A DNA stretch of 64,000 bases from Amphritea atlantica (GCF_900111095.1 NZ_FOGB01000014.1:49027-113026), one strand, 5' to 3'; positions 25,416-35,174 are shown, numbered from the stretch's first letter. The notes: a model not told the origin generated them from the letters alone. Translations and numbers: made by a program.

Positions 25416-26444
25416 TCACTCAGCAATCAGGTGCTCAGGAATAGTCAGACCCGCTTCTCTGTAATAACGGGCGGCACCAGGGTGCAAAGGAAGTGGTAAA
25501 CCAGCAATGGCTTTTTCCAGCGCCATCGCTTTAGTCGCTTTGTGAATACCGTTCAGGAATGGCAGGTTTTCATAGATAGTTTTCGTCAGCAGATAAACAT
25601 CTTCCTCTGACAGATCATCACGGACCGCCAGGAAGTTAGGCTGAGCCATGGTATTGATATCTTTTACCTGACCCGGATAGGTGTTCGCCGGAATCACATA
25701 ACGGGTCCATAATTTATAGCTACCGTTGGCTTTTTTGATCTGCTCATCGGTAAAGTCCAGCACGGTCATATCGCTGCCCAGGGACGCATAAGCCCGGGTA
25801 ATCGCAGAAGTAGGCACACCGGATGGGATATTCATCCCTTCAATGGTGCCGTTCTGCAGCGCATCGGCACTGGGACCGTAGCCCATATGGGCCATATCCA
25901 TGCTATCTGCATCGATGCCCAGGCCTTTCAGAATCTGCAGACCAGATCCCTCTGTGCCGGAATTTTTCTTACCGATGGAGAATTTTTTCCCCTTCAGACC
26001 GTTAAGATCATCAACGGTGCCGGTTTTCGCCAGATCAGACTTAACCACAAACTGTTCAACGTTCTGCCACAACATAGAAACCGAACGCAGGTTTTTCTTC
26101 GGACCGGTTGAGGCAAATGCCCCCTCACCACTCCAGGCCCAGGCGCCATAGAGTCCCTGCAGAATCGCAAACTGAGCCTCATTTTCGCTGAGCAACTTAA
26201 TATTTTCACCGGACCCGGCAGAGTTAATAGCAGAGAGAGACACCTTATATTTAGGTTCAAGCTTTACTTTTGTCAGAGTTGCCAGAGCCACACCGACCGG
26301 GTAGTAGGTTCCACCGGTCGAAGCGGTCGCAAGAATATAGGAGCGATTCTCTTCTGCCTGCGCGATCGATGCGCCACCCAGAGCAGCACTCAGCGTGACA
26401 GCCAGACCCAGGCCTTTGATCAGAGTTCGTTTACTACTTTGCAT
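25416..26444 (-). CDS. TAXI family TRAP transporter solute-binding protein
   Basis: A 342-residue periplasmic protein. The signal peptide MQSSKRTLIKGLGLAVTL ... SIAQA is followed by the TAXI hallmark ILATASTGGTYYPVGVALATL, and GSGENIKLLSENEAQFAILQ. It should capture a solute, often glutamate, 2-oxoglutarate or another carboxylate, and deliver it to the fused permease. I place the start at ATG 26444, preceded by AAGGA seven bases upstream; the open frame extends to 26531, but that would add 29 residues before the signal peptide. Its high expression relative to the permease is likely, given the intercistronic hairpin. Confidence 0.95.
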   Translation of the reverse strand: MQSSKRTLIKGLGLAVTLSAALGGASIAQAEENRSYILATASTGGTYYPVGVALATLTKVKLEPKYKVSLSAINSAGSGENIKLLSENEAQFAILQGLYGAWAWSGEGAFASTGPKKNLRSVSMLWQNVEQFVVKSDLAKTGTVDDLNGLKGKKFSIGKKNSGTEGSGLQILKGLGIDADSMDMAHMGYGPSADALQNGTIEGMNIPSGVPTSAITRAYASLGSDMTVLDFTDEQIKKANGSYKLWTRYVIPANTYPGQVKDINTMAQPNFLAVRDDLSEEDVYLLTKTIYENLPFLNGIHKATKAMALEKAIAGLPLPLHPGAARYYREAGLTIPEHLIAE

Positions 26445-26742
26445 GTTCAATTCCTTCTCTCGGGATTTATTGTTAGTGTCCATCGTATAAAGCAATGCTG
26501 ATGCCAAGCCCAACAAAAATTTACAAATCATTGATAATAAATAGTTTTTATTATTCTCCTCTTCGATATTCAGAGATAATAAGCAAAAAACTGCCGATTA
26601 CCCATAGAACAGATAAGCAGGATCTTGCCTATAAATGGCTTCACTCCCCCGCTTAAGACAGATAATGTCGCACGCAGAGATAAGTAAAATTAAAGTAAAG
26701 CAGAGTTTTTCAGAAATGCAGGGAGAATGAGCAACTTTTTGC
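26445..26742. other. Upstream region of the TRAP operon
   Basis: 298 bases of AT-rich sequence between the TAXI gene and the end of the response-regulator gene. It should hold the TRAP promoter. I looked for the sigma-54 GG-N10-GC element expected beside a DctD-like activator and found only near-matches with nine bases between GG and GC, so no sigma-54 promoter is claimed. Confidence 0.4.
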
Positions 26743-28119
26743 CTATTCTCCCGCTGAGTCGATGAATTGCGAACGGTCGATCTGATATTTAACCATTTTC
26801 TGGTTCAGTGTACGGCGTGGCAGGTCCAGCATCTCCATCACCGCTTTGATATTGCCCTTGTGCTGCTGCAATGCATCGCAGATCACTTTATATTCAAAAT
26901 TTGCCACCTGCGCGGCCAGCGGCAGAGCGCTCTCCAGCCGCTGATTGTTAAGCGGTTCGATAGCTGTTTCCGGGTAGATCAGATCGGCCACCGGCAACAT
27001 ATCATCCAGGGCATAACGCACCGCGATGTTCTTCAGTTCCCGGACATTCCCCGGCCAGGCATATTGCTGCAGATTGGTCAGATCCTGTCGGGTAATTCTA
27101 CGCAGATCCCGGCCGTGCTGGGTGGCAGCCTGACGGGCATAATATTCAAACAGCAGCGGGATATCTTCGATACGTTCACGTAACGGTGAGAGGTAGAGGC
27201 AGGACACATTAAGCCGGTAGTAGAGATCCTGGCGAAAGTTTTCCTCTACAGAGAGATCCGCTTTGGAGGCGGCAACAATACGCAGATCCACCGGCACCTG
27301 TTTATTCGACCCCAGCGGCTCAATCACTCCTTCCTGCAAGCTGCGCAATATCTTCACCTGCAGACTGGCAGGCATACTTTCGATCTCATCCAGCAACAGT
27401 GTACCGCCATCGGCATGCTGAAACTTACCGGTACGTTTTTTGGCCGCCCCGGTAAACGCGCCCGCTTCATGGCCAAACAGCTCAGTTTCAATCAGATTTT
27501 CAGGTATTGCGCCGCAGTTGATGGGCACAAAGTTGCGCTCACTACGGGGACTGAACTCATGCAGACACTGCGCCACCAGCTCTTTACCGCTGCCGGTTTC
27601 ACCGTAAATAATCACGTTGGTATTCAAGGCGGCGTATTTAAGAATATCCCGCCGCAGTTTCTGAATAGCCGGTGAGATACCGATGATTTTAGCGTCAATC
27701 CCGCTGCGGGAGGCCAGATCCTGTTGTAAACGAAGATTTTCCAGCACCAGCAGTCGCTTTTCACAGGCCCGGTTGATCGTCTCGACCAGGCGTTCAGGGA
27801 CAAAGGGCTTTTCAATAAAATCATAGGCGCCATCGCGCATCGCACTGATCGCCATATCCACATCACCATGACCGGTAATCAGAATCACCGGCAGCTCTGG
27901 GATGATAGAGCGGGCTTCCTGCATAAACTGTAAGCCATCCATCTCCGGCATACGGACATCGCTGACCACCACACCGGGAAACTGTTCATTGAGGTGGGTC
28001 AGCGCCTCCCGCGCCCGGTCACAGGCAATCACCCCGAATCCGGCCATCTGCAGCCACAGGGTGGTGGATTGGCGAATCACCGGATCATCATCCACCAGCA
28101 AAACCTGGCCTCTGTTCAT
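26743..28119 (-). CDS. Sigma-54-dependent response regulator (DctD-like)
   Basis: A 458-residue NtrC-family activator. Receiver domain at 1-120 with acidic pocket DDD at about 10-12 and phosphoacceptor D54 in VVSDVRMPEMDG; AAA+ domain at about 145-375 with Walker A GETGSGKE, the sigma-54-contact GAFTGA motif and Walker B LLDEIES; Fis-type helix-turn-helix at about 410-450 (NIKAVMEMLDLPRRTLNQKM). It should activate sigma-54 promoters after phosphorylation. It lies two bases after the sensor-kinase gene, and the TRAP-TAXI genes follow it, so that transporter is its likely target, as with DctBD and C4-dicarboxylate carriers. Confidence 0.95.
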   Translation of the reverse strand: MNRGQVLLVDDDPVIRQSTTLWLQMAGFGVIACDRAREALTHLNEQFPGVVVSDVRMPEMDGLQFMQEARSIIPELPVILITGHGDVDMAISAMRDGAYDFIEKPFVPERLVETINRACEKRLLVLENLRLQQDLASRSGIDAKIIGISPAIQKLRRDILKYAALNTNVIIYGETGSGKELVAQCLHEFSPRSERNFVPINCGAIPENLIETELFGHEAGAFTGAAKKRTGKFQHADGGTLLLDEIESMPASLQVKILRSLQEGVIEPLGSNKQVPVDLRIVAASKADLSVEENFRQDLYYRLNVSCLYLSPLRERIEDIPLLFEYYARQAATQHGRDLRRITRQDLTNLQQYAWPGNVRELKNIAVRYALDDMLPVADLIYPETAIEPLNNQRLESALPLAAQVANFEYKVICDALQQHKGNIKAVMEMLDLPRRTLNQKMVKYQIDRSQFIDSAGE

Positions 28120-28121
28120 CT

Positions 28122-30194
28122 TTACTCCTCTGACTGTCTGATTAATGGCAGGGACACACTAAAGCAGGTATGCCCTGGCCGACTGTTAACCCGGATAGCC
28201 CCACCCAGATCCTGCACGATTGAGCGAACGATCGGCAAGCCTAACCCCAGCCCCTCACCGATCGGCTTGGTGGTAAAGAAAGGCTCAAACAGCTGAGTCT
28301 GACTCTGCTGATCAATCCCCTTGCCGTTATCACTGATCGCAATAGTAACGGTTTCTGTTGTCTGCTGTATCTGAATCTCAAGGCGCGGTGCAGAGACATC
28401 GGCCAGGGCATCACAGCCGTTACCGATCAGATTAACAAATATCTGCTCCAGCCGGGCACTGTCACCACTGACCTGCAATTCAAGTTCGGGACGGGGATAG
28501 TGCAGCTCAATCTGTTGCTGCTGCAGCCGACCGCGAAACAGATCAACCACCTGATCCAGCGCCAGCAGCGGATCAACCGGGGAAAGATGCTGGGGCTTCT
28601 GGTAAGCAAAGGTTTTCAGCTGCCGGGTCAGCACCGCCATCCTGTTGATCAGGTCATTAATCAGTTCCAGATTACTGTCCAGTTGCTCCGTTTGCTGCTG
28701 TTCTATTAACTGACGACAGATCGCAATATAGGTTCTCAAAGCGGTCAGTGGCTGGTTTAACTCATGTACCACCGCCGATGACATGCGCCCCAGAGCCGCC
28801 ATTTTCTCCGCCTGAACCAGCTCATCCTGCGCCTCCCTCAACGCCAGAGTGCGCTGCTGCACCTGATCTTCAAGCTGGTCATTCGCTTGTTGCAGGGCTC
28901 GTTCCAGCCGTTTGCGCGGAGTAATATCAATCACCGTGACCAGATAGTTAACACTTGCATCCCGCTCAATCTGCTTGATTGAAAACAACATGGGAAAGGT
29001 ATTGCCATCGGAACGTTTACCCACCGTCTCCATCGCTGTCACCGGCGCAAACCCACGACTACCAAGACGATCCAGCACCCGTTTCATCACCCCCTGATAA
29101 ACGTCCGGCTCGATAAGATCTGCGATTCTGGTGCCCTTAATCCGCGCCATCGATACCCCAAACTGTTGCATCGCCATCGGATTGATAAACAGGATACGCC
29201 CCTGATTATCCAGGGAGATCATACCGACATGGGCATTATTGATAATATCCCGCTGCCGCGCTTCACTTCGCTCCAGCGCCTGCTGTGTCTCCCGGCGGGA
29301 GATATGCTTCAACTGTCGCTCCCGTAACAGAAAAACCAGCAATGAGATAACGATACAGAATGCCAGGCTAAACAAGGTTGCATTGCGCTGTATCCGCCTC
29401 ACCTCCCGCAGGTCATTGAGCACCGACACCTGCCAGCCCAGGTCATCCAGAGTAACGCTCTGCAATACGGCCCGGGTACCATTGTGCAGTTCTACCAGAC
29501 TGATCTCAGAACCATCATATAACCGATCAGTGCGCTGTTTTAGCACCACATCCTGAAGCTGTTTCGCCGCCTGAAACGGTTTACTGGCGATCAGAATCTG
29601 TCCCGCTTTACTGAACAGGTAGTGGCTGGTCTGATCCAATCCAGCCTGCAACAGGGTCAGATCCAGCCGAACCGTTGCCACCCCCAACAGCTGGCTCTTC
29701 ATATATACCGGGGCGGACAGATAGACAGCACCATCACTCTCGCTGGCGGGTAAAACCAGCTGAAACCCCTGCTGCCCCTCCAGCGCCTGGAGAAAATAGG
29801 GTTTCTGACGATGGCTGACCGAATAGAAATCCTGCTGCTCCCGCCAATGGCTAAACGCCTGAGCACGGCCCTGAGCATCAAGGATAAACAGCGCCGTGGA
29901 GCCCGCCACCAGATTAGTCTGTTCCAGATAACGGCTAACCCGGGCAATTTTATCCGGTGAGGGGTTACGCAACAGTTCAGCCACATCATTACTTTGCGAG
30001 ATCAGGAACGGCAGGTATTTATAGTCTGCCAGCTCGGTACGGGTCTGACTGATAATGTTCAGCAGTTGGCTTTCCCCGCTCTCCTTCAGGTCGGACAGCG
30101 CCCAGTTACGAACAAACTGGTTCACCAGTACCGTGCCAATGAGTGACAACATCAGCATCAGCAGGGCAAGCGGAAAAAAACGCGGAAACTGCAC
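28122..30194 (-). CDS. Sensor histidine kinase (DctB-like) with periplasmic Cache and PAS domains
   Basis: A 690-residue membrane kinase. Helix 1 lies at about 8-28, then a periplasmic double-Cache/PDC-like sensor region (30-270), helix 2 at about 272-291, PAS at 310-430, a coiled coil at 430-465, the HisKA box VVHELNQPLTALRTY with H477, and the HATPase with N (NLIGNGCDAL), G1 (DNGKGI) and G2 (GLGLGLPIV) boxes. This order matches DctB. The start is GTG at 30194 with AGGAG seven bases upstream. It is expected to sense the carboxylate carried by the linked TRAP system and phosphorylate the downstream regulator. Confidence 0.94.
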   Translation of the reverse strand: MQFPRFFPLALLMLMLSLIGTVLVNQFVRNWALSDLKESGESQLLNIISQTRTELADYKYLPFLISQSNDVAELLRNPSPDKIARVSRYLEQTNLVAGSTALFILDAQGRAQAFSHWREQQDFYSVSHRQKPYFLQALEGQQGFQLVLPASESDGAVYLSAPVYMKSQLLGVATVRLDLTLLQAGLDQTSHYLFSKAGQILIASKPFQAAKQLQDVVLKQRTDRLYDGSEISLVELHNGTRAVLQSVTLDDLGWQVSVLNDLREVRRIQRNATLFSLAFCIVISLLVFLLRERQLKHISRRETQQALERSEARQRDIINNAHVGMISLDNQGRILFINPMAMQQFGVSMARIKGTRIADLIEPDVYQGVMKRVLDRLGSRGFAPVTAMETVGKRSDGNTFPMLFSIKQIERDASVNYLVTVIDITPRKRLERALQQANDQLEDQVQQRTLALREAQDELVQAEKMAALGRMSSAVVHELNQPLTALRTYIAICRQLIEQQQTEQLDSNLELINDLINRMAVLTRQLKTFAYQKPQHLSPVDPLLALDQVVDLFRGRLQQQQIELHYPRPELELQVSGDSARLEQIFVNLIGNGCDALADVSAPRLEIQIQQTTETVTIAISDNGKGIDQQSQTQLFEPFFTTKPIGEGLGLGLPIVRSIVQDLGGAIRVNSRPGHTCFSVSLPLIRQSEE

Positions 30195-30262
30195 TCACTC
30201 TCTCCTGTTGTATGTCAACCCTGGGTTGATCACCGCATGGTGGACAGACCGATTATCTGGGA

Positions 30263-30961
30263 TTACCACTGACGCTTCGGTGCTGACCCGTCACGCACCG
30301 CCTGATACCAGGCCGGAGCATCCATCAGCGCCAGCAGATCATCCATCGGCGGATATTCCAATCCCTTTTTATGACAGAAATCAGCAAGGTCAGGAAAGCT
30401 CCACTCAAACAGCGTATCTTTATACTCCTGAGGATCAAGTCTGGATTGCTCGTACAGTCCCGCCTTTAAGCGCTGATTCTGCGCTTCCACAAGAATAATG
30501 CCTGCCGCCGTGGAGACATTAAGCGAGCCCACCATCCCCATCATCGGAATCAGAATATGCTCATCGGCCAGCGCGGCCCCCTCATCACTGACGCCATGTT
30601 TTTCAGCCCCCATCAGCAGCGCACAGGGCTGGGTGAAATCGACCTCACGATAATCGATCGCCCGGTCGGAAAAATGTGCCGCATAGATCTTCATCCCCTG
30701 AGCTTTGGCCCCGGCAATCGCGTCCGAAACGGAACGATGGTTTTGGGTTTTGACCCAACGATCACTGCCCCGGGTGGTCCCTTTAAAGCCATACCCCTCT
30801 TTTGGCGTCACCGTATGGATGCGGGGTATTCCCACCGCATCACAGGTGCGTATCAGGGCAGCAATGTTGCGCGGCTTGTGTACCTGATCGGTAATCAGGG
30901 TCAGATCCGGTTGGCGGCGATTGAGGGTTTGAGTCAGTTTGGCGGTACGTTCCGGAGTCAT
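30263..30961 (-). CDS. trmH: tRNA (guanosine-18-2'-O)-methyltransferase
   Basis: A 232-residue SPOUT-class enzyme that methylates the 2'-O of G18 in the tRNA D-loop. It aligns along its length with E. coli TrmH: RRQPDLTLITDQVHKPRNIAALIRTCDAVG (motif 1 with catalytic Arg), LLMGAEKHGVSDE (motif 2) and PMMGMVGSLNVSTAAGIILVEA (motif 3, trefoil knot). A TrmH C-terminal extension after the knot is present. Start ATG at 30961 with GGGA upstream. It is divergent from pheA and separate from the kinase gene by about 70 bases. Confidence 0.96.
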   Translation of the reverse strand: MTPERTAKLTQTLNRRQPDLTLITDQVHKPRNIAALIRTCDAVGIPRIHTVTPKEGYGFKGTTRGSDRWVKTQNHRSVSDAIAGAKAQGMKIYAAHFSDRAIDYREVDFTQPCALLMGAEKHGVSDEGAALADEHILIPMMGMVGSLNVSTAAGIILVEAQNQRLKAGLYEQSRLDPQEYKDTLFEWSFPDLADFCHKKGLEYPPMDDLLALMDAPAWYQAVRDGSAPKRQW

Positions 30962-31088
30962 CGGGGTCCCAAATTAAGCTGGTAACAAAGTTGCAGCCAT
31001 ATTACTGAAAAATGTCGGTCTGCTCACTGCAAAAATATAAATCTGTGACATAATTACCGCCTTATTAGTGTCATTAACCGGAATCAAC

Positions 31089-31955
31089 ATGTCAGCTGCA
31101 CCGAACATCATCGCGTTTCAGGGCGTCGAAGGCGCCTATTCACATCTATCCTGTCGACGGGTTTTCCCGGAGATGGAGGCGTTTGCCTGTGAGACCTTTG
31201 TTGAAGCGATGTTTATGGTGGACCAGGGCAAAGCCAGGCTGGCGATGATCCCACTGGAAAACTCAACCGCCGGTCGGGTGGAAGAGATCTACCGGCTGAT
31301 GCCCAAAAGTCAGTTACATATTATCGGTGAACATTTCGAACCGGTTAGTCACTGTCTGCTGGGAATCAAGGGCAGCTCGGTTGACCAGCTGAAAACCGTT
31401 TCTTCGCACCCACAGGCGCTGGCTCAGTGTGATGGCCATATCAAACAGCTGGGCATAGAGCCGATCGCTGCTTTTGATACCGCGGGTTCCGCCTATGAGC
31501 TGGCGCAGAATCCTGATCCCAGCCACGCTGCTATCGCCTCAAGCCTGGCCGCCGAGCTATATGATCTGGAGATCCTGCGGGACAACTTTCAGGATGTCAC
31601 CGGCAACACGACCCGCTTTCTGATTCTCTCCAGTGAACAGGGGATTCCGGAGCACAAGCCCGATGTCCCCTATATCACCTCACTGATGTTTACCGTACGT
31701 AACATCCCCGCAGCACTCTATAAAGCCCTGGGCGGCTTTGCCACCAACGGCATCAATATGGTGAAGCTGGAAAGTTATATGGGTAACGGGCTGACAAAGG
31801 GGGCCAGCTTTCACCTGGATGTCGAAGGCCATCCCGATGACCGGATGATGCAGTATGCCCTGCAGGAGCTGGAGTTCTTTACCAAAGAGATGCGCAACCT
31901 GGGCACCTACGAAGCCCACGAGTTCCGTGCCCAGAACCGGCCACTGCCGGAGTAA
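31089..31955 (+). CDS. pheA: Prephenate dehydratase (monofunctional, with ACT domain)
   Basis: A 288-residue enzyme converting prephenate to phenylpyruvate in phenylalanine synthesis. Catalytic domain at 1-185 with IAFQGVEGAYSHLSC, PLENSTAGRVEEI and the NTTRF motif; ACT domain at about 195-280 (FTVRNIPAALYKALGGFATNGINMVKLES) for phenylalanine feedback. There is no chorismate mutase domain, unlike the fused P-protein common in gammaproteobacteria. The ACT domain reads KLESYMGNG where the usual form is ESRP; this and the GVEGAYSH opening resemble alphaproteobacterial enzymes. I prefer ATG 31089, which has GGA upstream, over the GTG at 31068. Confidence 0.95.
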   Translation: MSAAPNIIAFQGVEGAYSHLSCRRVFPEMEAFACETFVEAMFMVDQGKARLAMIPLENSTAGRVEEIYRLMPKSQLHIIGEHFEPVSHCLLGIKGSSVDQLKTVSSHPQALAQCDGHIKQLGIEPIAAFDTAGSAYELAQNPDPSHAAIASSLAAELYDLEILRDNFQDVTGNTTRFLILSSEQGIPEHKPDVPYITSLMFTVRNIPAALYKALGGFATNGINMVKLESYMGNGLTKGASFHLDVEGHPDDRMMQYALQELEFFTKEMRNLGTYEAHEFRAQNRPLPE

Positions 31956-31963
31956 CTGAGTTG

Positions 31964-31994
31964 AGACAGAGGTATGGGTTACCTCTGTCTTTTA
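31964..31994 (+). terminator. Rho-independent terminator after pheA
   Basis: AGACAGAGGT at 31964-31973 and ACCTCTGTCT at 31981-31990 form a perfect 10-bp stem with a 7-base loop and a T run, nine bases after the pheA stop codon. It may also serve the convergent allantoicase gene. Confidence 0.85.
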
Positions 31995-32035
31995 GCGCTG
32001 TTTTTTAGCTTCGACAGACACAAAAACGCCGGTCC

Positions 32036-33052
32036 CTATTCACCTGAATCGATCACCCCGTTAATGCGTAACCGGCTGATACCGCCATCGGGAAAGATAT
32101 TCAGACGCACATGGGTAACCGGCCCGATATCTGTCAGCTCCTGCTCAAACAAGTGCTCTGCATCCATCTGCAGTTTCTGAGAGGGTAGCAGCGTTTCCCA
32201 GTAGAGACTCTGCGCTTCGATCTGTTGATCTGTGCCGCCATCCACATAAGCGGCCGTGATCGAACAGCTATCCGGATAGTTACCCTTAAAATGACAGGTA
32301 TCCACCAGCACCTGCTGAACAGTGCCGGGCTGAGCCAGCGCAATAATCACCCAGTCAAACCCCGGAGTTCGACGCCGGGCGGTTTCCCAGCCATCACCCA
32401 TATTGATACCCCGCCCCGGCATCAGAATATTACTCATGGTGCCATAATGCTGATCACTACAGGCCAGAGCCCTGCCACCATTCATCGCGGCGGCCAGATC
32501 AACCCGCTGTCCAGGAGAGGTTTCACCCCAGTTTTTACAGGGTGTGCCATAAACACGAAAACGAGCAATCCCGCCATCGGGATAGATATTTAACCGCAGG
32601 TGGGTCCACTGACTCTCTGAGGAGATCAGATGCAGGTTATGACTATCGCCACTGAGAGACACAGAGGTCAGCAACTCTACCCATTCGGTTTCAGAGTTCG
32701 GATCACCCTCTTCGCAATAGCAGGCATCAACCGATGCTGATGGCGGATAGTTACCGGTAAAATAGCGGGTATCGATATCGATAGCCTCGATCACACCCGC
32801 GGATGACAGCCGTATCACCGCGTGATCATAACCAGAATAACGTTTACGCCGGGATTCCCAGCCATCCATCCATTTTCCGTTGTCATCAAACACGCCCTCT
32901 TTCCAGACAGGCTCAGTCGGTTGCAACATCCGCCCGACCTCAGCAAACCAGTCATCGGTGACCGATATCGCCCTGGCACCCAACCGGGCATCGGCCAGAT
33001 TCAACCATTTTTCCGGATCGAAACCGATGACCGGATTCTGAGTTTTCATCAT
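32036..33052 (-). CDS. alc: Allantoicase
   Basis: A 338-residue enzyme that hydrolyses allantoate to ureidoglycolate and urea in purine breakdown. It consists of two similar beta-jellyroll allantoicase repeats, seen as the paired motifs [13 protein letters not shown] ... [15 protein letters not shown] ... [19 protein letters not shown] and [11 protein letters not shown] ... [14 protein letters not shown] ... [20 protein letters not shown]. Length is normal. It lies 72 bases after the last gene of an ABC transporter operon on the same strand, so transport and breakdown of an allantoin-related ureide may be linked (inference). Confidence 0.96.
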   Translation of the reverse strand: MMKTQNPVIGFDPEKWLNLADARLGARAISVTDDWFAEVGRMLQPTEPVWKEGVFDDNGKWMDGWESRRKRYSGYDHAVIRLSSAGVIEAIDIDTRYFTGNYPPSASVDACYCEEGDPNSETEWVELLTSVSLSGDSHNLHLISSESQWTHLRLNIYPDGGIARFRVYGTPCKNWGETSPGQRVDLAAAMNGGRALACSDQHYGTMSNILMPGRGINMGDGWETARRRTPGFDWVIIALAQPGTVQQVLVDTCHFKGNYPDSCSITAAYVDGGTDQQIEAQSLYWETLLPSQKLQMDAEHLFEQELTDIGPVTHVRLNIFPDGGISRLRINGVIDSGE

Positions 33053-33124
33053 CAGTTATTACCTAAACTTTTTAAATTTCTGAGCACGACAACAGGTGCA
33101 GACACCCAGAAACGCTCTGCCAGA

Positions 33125-33853
33125 TCACAAAACAGCATTAATAAATTTACTCAGTTCAGGTGTCTGAGGATTGGCAAGAACCGTTTTAGAATCACCCTCC
33201 TCCCATACCAACCCCTGATGCATAAAGATCACCCGATCACCGACATCCCGGGCAAAGTTCATCTCATGGGTCACCAGGATCAGCGTCATCCCTTCCGCTG
33301 CCAGATCTTCAAGAACCTTCAATACTTCACCCACCAGTTCCGGATCCAGTGCCGAGGTAATCTCATCACAAAGCAATACTTTCGGATTCATGGCCAGCGA
33401 GCGGGCAATAGCGACACGCTGCTGCTGTCCACCGGACAGTTCGGCAGGATAGCTGTCTATTTTTTCCGCCAGTCCCACTTTTGCCAACACCTCCTGGGCG
33501 ATCACTTTCGCTTCGCTTTCAGGGAGTTTGCGAACCAGCTTAGGTGCCAGCATGATATTCTGGCCGACAGTCAGATGGGGAAACAGGTTGAAGCTTTGAA
33601 ACACCATCCCCACACTTTTACTCAGCTTGCGGATCTGACGGTCATCGTAGACCACCTCCATCTGATCGACGACCACGCCGCCCTCACTATAAGCTTCAAG
33701 GCCATTAATACAGCGAAGCAGCGTACTCTTTCCTGAGCCACTGCGACCGATAATAGACACCACTTCGCCAGCACCGATCTCAAGGTTGATCCCCTTGAGT
33801 ACATGGTTACTGCCGTAATACTTATGAACATTGTTAATACTAACGAGCGACAT
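33125..33853 (-). CDS. Polar amino-acid-type ABC transporter ATP-binding protein
   Basis: A 242-residue ATPase of the GlnQ/HisP type: Walker A GRSGSGKST at about 36-44, signature LSGGQQQRVAIAR, Walker B LLCDEITSALD and the H-loop VTHEM. I place the start at ATG 33853 with GGAGA upstream, giving MSLVSINNVHKYYG; it overlaps the preceding permease by 14 bases, so expression is coupled. Upstream in-frame codons to 33931 lie inside the permease gene. The transported solute is unknown, but the allantoicase gene directly follows. Confidence 0.95.
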   Translation of the reverse strand: MSLVSINNVHKYYGSNHVLKGINLEIGAGEVVSIIGRSGSGKSTLLRCINGLEAYSEGGVVVDQMEVVYDDRQIRKLSKSVGMVFQSFNLFPHLTVGQNIMLAPKLVRKLPESEAKVIAQEVLAKVGLAEKIDSYPAELSGGQQQRVAIARSLAMNPKVLLCDEITSALDPELVGEVLKVLEDLAAEGMTLILVTHEMNFARDVGDRVIFMHQGLVWEEGDSKTVLANPQTPELSKFINAVL

Positions 33854-34490
33854 TGAGTTTTCTCTCCAGTTTACGGCTTGCGACTGACAGGGGATAACAG
33901 AGCAGGAAGTAGAGCAACGCGACCATACCAAAGACTTTAAATGGCTCGAAGGTGGCGTTATTCAGCATGGTGCCTGCTTTGGTCAGTTCAACAAACCCGA
34001 TAATCGAAGCAAGCGCGGTACCTTTCACAATTTGCACTGAGAAGCCAACCGTCGGAGCTATCGCGACCTTTAAAGCCTGTGGCAGAATGATATGCCGCAT
34101 AATTTCGAAGTAGCTTAATCCCAGACAACGGGATGCTTCCCACTGACCACGAGGGATAGATTCAATACATCCCCGCCATATCTCTGTCAGATAGGCACTG
34201 CTGAACAGCGTCAGCGCCAGTGCAGCGGCAAACCAGGCAGACACTTCCAGGCCCATCAGCGACAATCCGAAAAACACCAGGAACAGCTGCATCAGCAATG
34301 GAGTGCCCTGAAACAGTTCGATATACAAACGGGTAAAGCGAACCAACAGCGTACGCCCACTGACCTGCATCATAGTCAGCAGCAGCCCAACGGTGGCGCC
34401 ACCCGCAAATGCGATCAACGACAAAACCACTGTCCAGCGCGCTGCCAACAAAAGGTTACGTAAAATATCCCAATCGGAAAACACGCTCAT
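33840..34490 (-). CDS. Polar amino-acid-type ABC permease, second subunit
   Basis: A 216-residue inner-membrane permease of the HisM/GlnP family. About five helices, with ELFQGTPLLMQLFLVFFGL near the start and the ATPase-contact EAA loop EASRCLGLSYFEIMRHIILPQALK. It overlaps the preceding permease by four bases (ATGA) and the following ATPase gene by 14 bases, showing tight translational coupling. It pairs with the first permease as a heterodimer. Confidence 0.94.
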   Translation of the reverse strand: MSVFSDWDILRNLLLAARWTVVLSLIAFAGGATVGLLLTMMQVSGRTLLVRFTRLYIELFQGTPLLMQLFLVFFGLSLMGLEVSAWFAAALALTLFSSAYLTEIWRGCIESIPRGQWEASRCLGLSYFEIMRHIILPQALKVAIAPTVGFSVQIVKGTALASIIGFVELTKAGTMLNNATFEPFKVFGMVALLYFLLCYPLSVASRKLERKLNVAR

Positions 34491-35161
34491 GACCGGGCCC
34501 TCAGATTAGGAAACATGAAATAATGGATCAGCTTGAATCCCTGACGCATCAGAATAGCCAGCAACAGGTAGATAACTGTGATCACCATATAGACTTCGAA
34601 GCTCAGGAAGTTACGTGACTGAATAAAGTTCGCGGCAAAGGTCAGCTCCTCAACGGAGATCTGCGACAGTACAGCTGATCCCAGCATAACGATAATGCAC
34701 TGACTGGTTAGCGCCGGATAGATTTTCTCAAGCGCCGGAGGCAACACCACCCGGGTAAAGGTCTGTGTACGGCTCAGCCCCAGAGTTCGGGCCGCTTCCA
34801 GCTGTCCCTTAGGGATAGATTCAATACCTGCACGAATAATCTCTGTACTGTAGGCCGCCAGATTAATCACCATCGCCAACAGTCCCGCTTCCCCAGCGGT
34901 CAGTTTGATTCCGATAGTGGGTAAACCAAAAAAGATGAAAAACAGTTGTACGATAAAAGGGGTGTTGCGAATCAGCTCAACGTAAACCCCCACTGCACGA
35001 CTTAAAAATGTTTGTTTACCAGCACGGGCCGCAGCACCCAGGGTGCCAAGCAGGCACCCCAGTACTGTGGTAACGATGGCCAGAATCACTGTCGACAGCA
35101 CTCCCCTGGCAATCAGGTCCGAGTATGGCAACAACTCTCCAAACTGAAAGGTATAGTCCAT
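34487..35161 (-). CDS. Polar amino-acid-type ABC permease, first subunit
   Basis: A 224-residue inner-membrane permease of the HisQ/GlnP family: YVELIRNTPFIVQLFFIFFGLPTIG, then the EAA loop EAARTLGLSRTQTFTRVVLPPALEKIYPA. It lies 13 bases after the binding-protein gene and overlaps the next permease by four bases. Transport mechanism and partners are as for the rest of this operon. Confidence 0.94.
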   Translation of the reverse strand: MDYTFQFGELLPYSDLIARGVLSTVILAIVTTVLGCLLGTLGAAARAGKQTFLSRAVGVYVELIRNTPFIVQLFFIFFGLPTIGIKLTAGEAGLLAMVINLAAYSTEIIRAGIESIPKGQLEAARTLGLSRTQTFTRVVLPPALEKIYPALTSQCIIVMLGSAVLSQISVEELTFAANFIQSRNFLSFEVYMVITVIYLLLAILMRQGFKLIHYFMFPNLRARS

Positions 35162-35174
35162 ACCGATTAACCTG

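Noticed and set aside
26583..26743. Sigma-54-like GGC...TTGC motifs upstream of the TAXI gene on the minus strand
   Set aside because: The candidates near 26583-26596, 26618-26630 and 26731-26743 all have nine bases between GG and GC, where functional sites need ten.
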